Assembly (NCBI RefSeq): GCF_937889215.1
Contig: NZ_CALBEX010000228.1
Span: forward strand, 1-9,722
DNA length: 9,722 nucleotides
From: an uncultured Limnohabitans sp.
GTDB taxonomy: Bacteria; Pseudomonadota; Gammaproteobacteria; Burkholderiales; Burkholderiaceae_C
Direction: 5' to 3'
A program made the position numbers and the translations under genes. Of this stretch, positions 1-8,000 are shown one piece after another. Every line of letters begins with the position of its first letter. Position 1 is the first letter of the stretch. Below the pieces are notes generated by a model. The model was given only the letters and a program-made list of their open reading frames with translations. It made no database searches and was not told the DNA's origin.

Positions 1-348
1 CATGCTTACGCCCGCGACACGGTGCTGGTGGCGCACAACGCCGCTTTTGACATGAAGTTTTTGCAGATCAAAGAGGCCAGCACCGGCCTGCGCTTTGACC
101 AGCCGGTGCTCGACACCTTGCTGCTGTCGGCCGTGATCCACCCGCAACAAGCCTCGCACCGACTGGAGGCGATTGCCGAGCGCATGAACATCACCGTGCT
201 GGGCCGTCACACCGCTTTGGGCGACGCGATGGTCACGGCCGAGGTGTTTTTGCGCATGATTCCCCTATTGGCTGAGATGGGCATCCACACCTTGGGCCAG
301 GCCCGCGAGGCGGCACAAAAAAACCATTACGCCCGATTGACTTACTGA
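1..348 (+). CDS. DnaQ-like 3'-5' exonuclease, C-terminal part (5' end outside window)
   Basis: This is the C-terminal 115 residues of a DEDD-family 3'-5' exonuclease of the DnaQ/DNA polymerase III epsilon type. The frame is open from base 1, so the N-terminus with the Exo I DxE motif lies outside the window. The visible part begins with [14 protein letters not shown], the Exo II motif with its metal-binding Asp at bases 49-51. It then has [27 protein letters not shown] and the Exo III motif HTALGDA (His at 208-210, Asp at 223-225), which makes it the DEDDh subclass. Members of this family remove nucleotides from DNA 3' ends with two metal ions. The short tail after Exo III suggests a single-domain nuclease rather than a polymerase fusion. 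It converges on the DUF294 gene with only 12 bp between the stops. From family knowledge recalled without a search, DnaQ-like exonucleases are often found beside DUF294/CBS genes in proteobacteria. Which exonuclease paralogue this is cannot be decided from the fragment. Confidence 0.9.
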   Translation, partial: HAYARDTVLVAHNAAFDMKFLQIKEASTGLRFDQPVLDTLLLSAVIHPQQASHRLEAIAERMNITVLGRHTALGDAMVTAEVFLRMIPLLAEMGIHTLGQAREAAQKNHYARLTY

Positions 349-360
349 CCGGGTGGGCTG

Positions 361-1863
361 TCAAAATCGGCCAGATTGGTAGCGCTGGCCCAATACATCC
401 TGCAGGGATTGGATGACCGAGAACGCATCGCGCAAATGGTCGCGTTCGAAATTTGACAGCTCTTCCAAGCGCAGGAAGTTGTCAGGTTCCAGGCCCTGTT
501 CCATGCGTTGCGTCTGGTGAGTGATGCGTCGGCTGGACACGAAGGCAAGCGCGTCGCGCAAATCGCGCGAACCCTGCTCCGACAGCTCGCCCAGTTTCGA
601 TGCTGTCTCAATGCGGTCGCCCGTGTTGACTTCGTGCAAACCAGCCGCCAATGCGTAGATCCGCCCCAAGTCCACAATGGGCGCAATGCCTTGGTGCTTC
701 AGATCAACCGTCCCGGCATGCTCGCCGCCGCGCATCAGAGAGATGTTGCCGAACAAGTTGAGTGGGGGGCGTTGCTTGAGTGCGTTGTTCACCACATGCG
801 CCAAAAACAGGCTTTGATTTGGGGTGCGCGACAGGACTTCTTGGCGCAAGACCTGCAGCAATTCGAACTGTCCGTGGATAGCCCGCAAGTCAAAAAACAC
901 AGAACTCATCAGCAAGGCTTTGGGGTCGGGTGTCTCCGTCCAGCGCTGAAAGTATTGACGCCAAACGTGCAGGGGTTGTCGCCATGTGTCCGTCATCGCC
1001 ATGATCTCTCCAGGGCAGTGAATGTAGCCGCAGGCTGCCAAGCCGTCGCAGACCCGGCGAGCCAAGGTCTTGAAATAGTCGCCGTGCAATTTGGGCTCAT
1101 AGGCGTCGTCCAAAATCATGCAGTTGTCTTGGTCTGACTTGGCGGTTTGTTCGCAACGCCCTTGCGAGCCTGCCGCCACCCAGACATAGCGCACGGGTGG
1201 GGGGCCTAATTCCGCCTCGGCCATTGCAATCAGGCGACAAGTCAACGCGTCGGTGATGGCGGTGATGATGTGCCCGGTGTTGTAAGCGCTGGTGTTGGCT
1301 GCACTCAAATGGTTTTGCAAGGCCTTGACCTGTTGACCGATGCACACCAGACCCTCGAGCGTGGTTTGTCGGTGGATGTCGCGCGCCAAATACACCGGTG
1401 ATGTGCTTTGCTGACGCATCAGGTCGGAAGCGGTGACCATGCCCACCAATTGTTGTCCGTCCATCACGGGCAGATGGTGGATGTTGTGGCGTGTCATCAG
1501 CAGCAATGCCTCAAAGGCTGGGCTGCGCTGGTCCAAGGTCATGGGGTTCAGGCTTGCGATGTCGGTTGCTGGACGCGACAGGTCGAGGCCTTCGGCGACC
1601 ACTTTGTTGCGCAGGTCACGGTCGGTGACCAGGCCCACCAATTGGCCTTCTTGCACCAGCATGACCGAGGAGACGCTGCGGTTGCGCATGGTGAGGGCCA
1701 CATCGCGCACGCTGGCAGTCAATGGCAAGGTGATGGGTTCGTTTTGAAACAAGGCTTGCAGGGGTACGCCCAATAAGGGCGCGTATTCAGGGCGCTTTTG
1801 GGCCAAGTCCTGCAGTGGGTTGCCGCCGTTTGTTGCGGGGCCATCGGTGCTTGCAATTGACAT
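361..1863 (-). CDS. CBS-pair / DUF294 nucleotidyltransferase-like protein
   Basis: This is a 500-aa soluble protein, probably cytoplasmic. Residues about 35-155 form a pair of CBS domains (VSSVMLVQEGQLVGLVTDRD, then NIHHLPVMDGQQLVGMVTASDL), which usually bind adenine nucleotides and act as a regulatory module. Residues about 165-300 form the DUF294 putative nucleotidyltransferase domain, with the signature GSQGRCEQTAKSDQDN at 232-247; Asp244 and Asp246 are the likely metal ligands, as in GlnD/GlnE-type enzymes. The C-terminal part, with VDLKHQGIAPIVDLGRIYAL near 386-405, matches the DUF294_C helical domain. Many family members carry an N-terminal cyclic-nucleotide-binding domain of about 140 residues before the CBS pair. 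Here only about 35 residues precede it, and an in-frame stop lies immediately upstream (1867-1869), so the shorter form is real unless there is an upstream frameshift. The start is supported by AGAAGGG about 9 nt before the ATG. The enzymatic substrate is unknown. It is divergent from the uvrA-like gene and convergent with the exonuclease. Confidence 0.88.
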   Translation of the reverse strand: MSIASTDGPATNGGNPLQDLAQKRPEYAPLLGVPLQALFQNEPITLPLTASVRDVALTMRNRSVSSVMLVQEGQLVGLVTDRDLRNKVVAEGLDLSRPATDIASLNPMTLDQRSPAFEALLLMTRHNIHHLPVMDGQQLVGMVTASDLMRQQSTSPVYLARDIHRQTTLEGLVCIGQQVKALQNHLSAANTSAYNTGHIITAITDALTCRLIAMAEAELGPPPVRYVWVAAGSQGRCEQTAKSDQDNCMILDDAYEPKLHGDYFKTLARRVCDGLAACGYIHCPGEIMAMTDTWRQPLHVWRQYFQRWTETPDPKALLMSSVFFDLRAIHGQFELLQVLRQEVLSRTPNQSLFLAHVVNNALKQRPPLNLFGNISLMRGGEHAGTVDLKHQGIAPIVDLGRIYALAAGLHEVNTGDRIETASKLGELSEQGSRDLRDALAFVSSRRITHQTQRMEQGLEPDNFLRLEELSNFERDHLRDAFSVIQSLQDVLGQRYQSGRF

Positions 1864-1880
1864 TTTTCAAAGCCCTTCTC
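1864..1880 (-). promoter_or_regulatory. Ribosome binding site of the CBS/DUF294 gene
   Basis: Read on the minus strand, the bases before the ATG at 1863 are AGAAGGGCTTTGAAAA, giving a purine-rich AGAAGGG Shine-Dalgarno-like run about 9 nt from the start. Together with the in-frame stop at 1867-1869 it fixes this ATG as the start. Confidence 0.5.
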
Positions 1881-2010
1881 GCGTGTTGAGCGAGCTTGTT
1901 TCATTTTGTCAGATGTCGTGCCGAAGGGGCATGATCACGCAGAATTTTCATGATCCCGGTCAAGAAAAAGGGGCAAGCCAGGCTTTGTCTAGGTGCATTG
2001 GGCGCGGCCC

Positions 2011-2016
2011 TAGAAT
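2011..2016 (+). promoter_or_regulatory. uvrA: Possible -10 element for the uvrA-like gene
   Basis: TAGAAT, one base off the sigma-70 consensus TATAAT, lies 29 bp before the uvrA start codon, which would give a 5' leader of roughly 20-25 nt. The best upstream -35 candidate is TTGTCT at 1985-1990, but the spacing is 20 bp, longer than the optimum of 17, so the pairing is weak. No SOS (LexA) box of the CTGT-N8-ACAG type is visible between 1864 and 2045. Confidence 0.3.
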
Positions 2017-2045
2017 GTTTGGCCTCCACCCCATAAAGCCCGTCC

Positions 2046-5000
2046 ATGTCTCAAGGTCTCATCCGCATCCGTGGTGCCCGTCAGCACAACCTCAAAAACC
2101 TCGATCTGGACATTCGCACCGGCGAGTTGACGGTGGTCACCGGCCCCAGCGGCTCGGGCAAGTCGAGTTTGGTGTTTGACACGCTGTATGCCGAGGGCCA
2201 GCGCCGCTATGTGGAGACCTTCAGCGCCTATGCCCGCCAGTTTCTGGACCGCATGGACAAACCGTCAGTGGACAAGGTCGAAGGCGTGCCCCCGGCGATT
2301 GCGATCGACCAGACCAACCCGGTGCGCAGTTCGCGCTCGACCGTGGGCACCATGACCGAGCTGAACGACCACCTCAAGCTATTGTTTGCGCGTCTGGGCC
2401 AGTTGTTTGACAAAGACACCGCGCAAAGCGTGCGCACCGACAACCCCGACACGGTGTATGCCGAACTGGCCCAGCGTGCCGCGCAAGCGGGTGATCCGCG
2501 CTTGTACCTGACCTTCCCCGTAGAGATGCCCGCCAACACCAGCGCCGAGCAGGTCGAGCAATGGTTGTCGGCCAGCGGCTTCACCAAAGTGCAGGCCGAA
2601 CGCGAAGTGGCCACCCCCACCGGCCCGCGCAAGGTGCTGGACGTGATCGCCGACCGCTTTCGCATCGGCACCGCCGAAAAAGCCCGCGCGGTCGAAGCCA
2701 TCGAAGTGGCCCTGAAGCGCGGCGGTCGCCTGAATGTGTATGTAGAGAAATCGGGGTCAGATCCCAATTCTTCTTCCGAGCCAGCCTTCGACATCTGGCG
2801 CTTTTCGACAGGCTTGCATTGCCCCGACAGCGATCAGCGTTACACCGACCCGATCCCGTCGATGTTTTCCTTCAACTCGGCCGTGGGCGCGTGCGAGACC
2901 TGTCGGGGTTTTGGCCGCGTGATCGGGGTCGATTACGGCTTGGTGATTCCCAACCCAAAGCTCACGCTGCGCGCCGGGGCCATCAAGACGCTGCAAACAC
3001 CCGCCTGGCAAGAAAATCAGGACGATCTGATGCGTCACGCCGAGGCCGCAGGCATTCCGCGCGACACGGCTTGGGACAAGCTGACCAAGGCGCAGCAGGA
3101 CTGGGTCATCAACGGTTCGCCCGAATGGAAGGGCCGCTGGAACCACCAGTGGTACGGCGTGAAGCGCTTTTTTGAGTACCTCGAGAGCAAGGCCTACAAG
3201 ATGCACATCCGGGTGCTCTTGTCCAAGTACCGCAGTTACACCGAGTGCCCGACCTGCCAAGGGGCGCGTTTGAAGACCGAGAGTTTGTTGTGGCGCATTG
3301 GTAGCCACACGGATGCCGATGGGGTCTTGCCAGTGGCACAGCGTTTCATGCCCGCAGGTGTGAAGTGGACGCGTGCGCAGCTTGAAGCGCTGCCGGGTTT
3401 GAGCCTGCACGACATGATGATCATGCCGCTGGACCGGTTGCGTTTGTTCTTTGACCGGGTGTCGGCTTCTGGGCAAGCGTCCCTGGGTGCTGGGTTGTTG
3501 AGCAATTTTGGGGAGGCTCCGGCTGGGGATGGGCTGGGCTCCTCATACGGCTGGGGTACGCCAAAATCGTCACCCAGCCCTTCCCCGGCCGAAGCCGTGG
3601 GTGCAGAAGCAGAAGCGCAGACTAGGGCACAGGCACAGGCAGCGACAGAGAGGGCGCAAGACGCCCGATCGACCACAAGGTCTGCGTCAGAGCGGGGGGC
3701 GGGCGACGATTTGGGCGTACCCCCGCCGTATGAGGAGCCCGCCCCCCGCTCTGATGCAGACCGAACCGCCGAAGAAACCACAGAAGCAAGTCAGGCAAAA
3801 CCCCAAGGCCCAAGTGCCGAACAAAAAGCCCTGCAACTGCTGTTAGAAGAAATCACCACCCGCCTCAAATACCTGTGCGACGTGGGCATTGGCTACCTCA
3901 CGCTCGACCGCCAAAGCCGCACCCTCAGCGGCGGCGAAGTCCAACGCATCAACCTCACCACCGCCCTGGGCACCAGCCTGGTCAACACCCTGTTTGTGCT
4001 GGACGAACCCAGCATCGGCCTGCACCCGCGTGACATGCACCGCATCACTTTGGCCATGCACCGCCTGCGCGATGCTGGCAACACGCTTGTGGTGGTCGAG
4101 CACGACCCGGCCGTGATGATGGCGGCTGACCGCATGATCGACATGGGCCCCGGCCCCGGCGAGCGCGGTGGGCAAATCGTGTTTGATGGCACCACTGCCG
4201 ACCTGCGCAATGCCGACACGCTGACGGGCGCTTATCTTGGCGGCCGCAAACAAGTGGGTTTGGGCTTCAAGCGCATGGTGAGCGACAGCACGCCGCGATT
4301 GATTTTGGAAGGTGCGCGCGAGCACAACTTGCAAAACATCAGCGTGGACTTTCCGCTGCAGCGCTTGGTCACCATCACCGGTGTCAGTGGTTCGGGCAAG
4401 TCGAGTTTGATTCAAGACGTGCTGGCCCCGGCACTGATGCGCCACTTTGGCAAAGCCACCGAAACCCCGGGCGCACACGACCGCCTGTTGGGCGCAGACC
4501 ACCTGAGCGATGTGGTGTTTGTGGACCAGTCGCCGATTGGCAAAACCGCCCGCTCCAACCCGGTGAGTTATGTGGGCGCGTGGGACGCGATTCGCGAGAT
4601 TTTTGCGACCGCGCCGCTGTCGCGCCAGCGCGGCTACACCGCCAGCAAGTTCAGCTTCAACGGCGGTGACGGGCGCTGCCCCACTTGTGGCGGCTCGGGT
4701 TTTGAGCACGTCGAAATGCAGTTTTTGAGCGACGTGTATTTGCGTTGCCCCGACTGCGATGGCAAGCGCTACCGTCCTGAGATTTTGGAAATCACCATCG
4801 AGCGCCAAGCCATCGGCGGTGCGGTGCGCCACCTCAATGTGGCCGACATTTTGCAGCTCACCGTGAGCGAAGCTGCGGCTTTGTTCGCGCAAGACCGTGA
4901 CGTGATCCGTGCTTTGCAGCCGATTGTCGATGTGGGTTTGGAGTATGTCCGCCTGGGCCAGCCGGTGCCCACCTTGTCGGGTGGTGAGGCGCAGCGCCTC

Positions 5001-8000
5001 AAGCTCGCGGGCTTTTTGGCTGAAGCCGCCAAAAGCGCCTCAAAGAGCCGTCAGAGCCTGGCCCGAAAAGGCACGTTGTTTTTGTTTGACGAGCCGACCA
5101 CCGGCCTGCACTTTGACGACATCGCCAAGCTCATGCGGGCTTTGCGCAAGTTGCTCGAAGCGGGGCATTCGCTCATAGTGATCGAGCACAACCTGGATGT
5201 GATCCGCGCCAGCGATTGGTTGATCGATCTGGGGCCAGAGGGTGGTTATGCCGGGGGCTTGATCGTGGCCGAGGGCACGCCCGAAGATGTGCGCCAACAC
5301 GCGACATCGCACACCGGGCTGGCGTTGCGTGAGTACGCCGAGTCTATGGGGGAGGTGTTTGGTGTGGCTGAGCGTTTGGGTGCGGATTTGTACGTTGGTG
5401 GGGGCGAGGCTGCGGTGTCAGCGGGTTCCTCATACGGCGGGGGTACGCCAAAATCGTCACCCTCTGACACCGCAGCCTCGCTGGCGAAGGTTCGGGGTCG
5501 CGAGGCCTCAGGGTCTCCTGCAATGTCTGCCAAACGCGCGCCCGTGTTGAACAACAACATCCAGATCGTCAACGCCAAAGAGCACAACCTCAAGAACCTG
5601 AGCGTGGACATTCCACGCGGTAAGTTCAACGTGGTCACAGGCGTGAGCGGTTCGGGCAAGTCCACGCTGGCCTTTGACATCCTGTTCAACGAAGGCCAGC
5701 GCCGCTATCTGGAAAGCCTGAACGCTTATGCCCGCGCCATCGTGCAGCCTGCAGGCCGCCCCGAGGTCGATGCGGTGTATGGCATCCCGCCTACCGTGGC
5801 GATTGAGCAGCGGCTGTCGCGCGGTGGGCGCAAATCCACCGTGGGCACCACCACCGAGGTCTGGCACTTTTTGCGACTGCTGTACGTGAAGCTGGGCATT
5901 CAGCATTGCGTGCACGACAACACGCCTGTGCAACCGCAAACACCCGACAGCATCATCGCGCAGCTCATGACGCAGTTCAAGGGTCAGCACATCGGCTTGC
6001 TGGCGCCGCTGGTCGTCAACCGCAAGGGCGTGTACACCGAGTTGGCCGATTGGGCCCGTCCGCGTGGCTACACCCACCTGCGGGTCGATGGCGACTTTTT
6101 GCCCACACAAGGTTTCCCGCGCATCGACCGCTTCAAGGAGCACAACATCGAGTTGCCCGTGGCCAGCCTGGATGTGTCGTCTGCCCAAGAAACCGCCTTG
6201 CGCCAAGCCCTGACCAAAACACTGGAGCACGGCAAAGGCGTGGTGCATGTGTTGAGCGATCTGGACGGTCTGCGCGAAGCCATGTTCAGCGGCGAATCTA
6301 CCGCCCGCATCGGCCAGCACCGCGTGTTTTCGACACTGCGCGCATGCCCGGCGTGTTCCACCTCGTATGCGGAACTCGATCCGCGTTTGTTTTCGTACAA
6401 CAGCAAACACGGCTGGTGTCCCGATTGCGTAGGCACGGGCGTCAAGCTCAGCAAGGACGAGCGCCAAGTGTTTGACGACTCGGTGCAAGACGACAAGAAC
6501 AAAGGCCGTGAGCAGACTTTTGCCGAGCCCGAAATCGAAGACTTGGCCAACGTGGCCTGCCCCAGCTGCGAAGGCACCCGTCTGAACGCCACGGCGCGTG
6601 CCGTGCGGCTGGGTGCAGCGCTGGGCCAGGGCTGGCGCATCACCGACGTCGCCAGCTTGTCGGTGAGCGATGTGCGGCACTGGGTTGACAAGCTGCATCT
6701 CACCGGCCGCGATGCCGACATCGCCCGTGACCTGGTGCCCGAGATCAAGAGTCGCTTGGAATTTTTAGAAGAAGTGGGCCTGGGCTATCTCACGCTCGAC
6801 CGGGGCGCGCCCACGCTGTCGGGCGGCGAGGCGCAGCGCATCCGCTTGGCTGCGCAGTTGGGCAGCAATCTGCAAGGCGTCTGCTACGTGCTGGACGAAC
6901 CCACCATTGGCTTGCATGCGCGTGACAACCGAATTTTGCTCAACGCCCTGCAAAGCCTCAGCGACAAGGGCAACACGCTGGTGGTGGTGGAGCACGACGA
7001 AGACACGATCCGCCGCGCCGACCACATCATCGACATTGGCCCGAGTGCTGGCAAACGCGGCGGACGCTTGGTGGCCGAAGGCTCGGTGGCCGACATCACT
7101 GCTTCTGCCGATTCACAAACCGGACGCTATTTGTTGCACGCGATGAAGCATCCGATGCAGGCTCGTAGAAAGGTGGCAGTCTCGACATGGGGCAATGGGC
7201 TGGACTCCTCATATGGCGGGGGTACGCCAAAATCGTCGCCCAGCCCATCACCCCATGTCGAGACATTGGCGTCGCCGCTCAATCAATTGGGGTCAGATCC
7301 CGATTCTTTGCAAGTCGTCACTGCAACCGAAGCCGCCATCACCGCAGCAAAGGCCACCACCAAAGTGAAAGGCAAAAAGAAGGCCGCGCCTGAAGCCATT
7401 GCAGAAACACACGAGGCGCCCGTCCCCCAGTGGCTCACACTCACCGGTGCCAACCTGCACAACCTGCGTCAAGTCGATGTGCAAGTGCCCCTCAAACGTT
7501 TGGTGGCCGTTACAGGCGTCAGCGGCTCCGGCAAATCCACACTGGCCCGCGATGTGTTGCTGGCCAACGTGCAAGCCCTGGTCGGCCAGCGCTCCACCTT
7601 TGCAGGCCGCACCGCACAAGACGCCGGTCATCGCGTCGCGCTGAGTGCTTGTTCAGATGTGCAGGGTTTTGAAACCATCGACCGCGTGCTCGAAGTGGAC
7701 CAAACCCCGATCGGCAAAACACCGCGCTCTTGCCCCGCCACCTACATCGGCTTTTGGGACACGATCCGCAAGCTGTTTGCCGAAACCTTGGAGGCCAAAG
7801 CCCGAGGTTACGCTGCCGGGCGTTTCAGCTTCAACACCGGCGAAGGCCGCTGCCCCAGCTGCGAGGGCCAAGGCATGCGTACCATCGAGATGAGCTTTTT
7901 GCCCGACGTGAAAGTGCATTGCGAGACCTGCCGGGGTGCGCGTTTCAACCCCGAAACTCTGGCGGTGACTTGGCGCGGCAAAAGCATTGGCGACGTGTTG

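Noticed and set aside
333..370. Possible hairpin between the convergent exonuclease and DUF294 stops (CCGATTGAC / GTCAAAATCGG).
   Set aside because: The stem has a 2-nt bulge and an 18-nt loop and no T-run; too weak to call a terminator.
508..1137. Long plus-strand open frame opposite the DUF294 gene.
   Set aside because: It is the antisense shadow of a well-supported gene, with no recognisable domain; high GC makes such frames common. The same applies to the long frames opposite the uvrA-like gene (for example 3843-4892 and 5508-6698).
1762..1774. GGGGTACGCCCAA inside the DUF294 gene resembles part of the 32-bp core.
   Set aside because: The match covers only about 13 bases, has no flanking inverted arms, and encodes part of the protein's own pre-CBS segment; most likely chance.
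3597..3678. The repetitive GCACAGGCACAGGCAG stretch between copies 1 and 2 as a tandem repeat or CRISPR-like unit.
   Set aside because: Only about two imperfect short units; best described as low-complexity Ala/Gln coding sequence.
3726..3737. PPPYEE peptide from copy 2 resembles a PPxY (WW-domain ligand) motif.
   Set aside because: WW partners are a eukaryotic feature; the peptide is a by-product of reading the inverted repeat.
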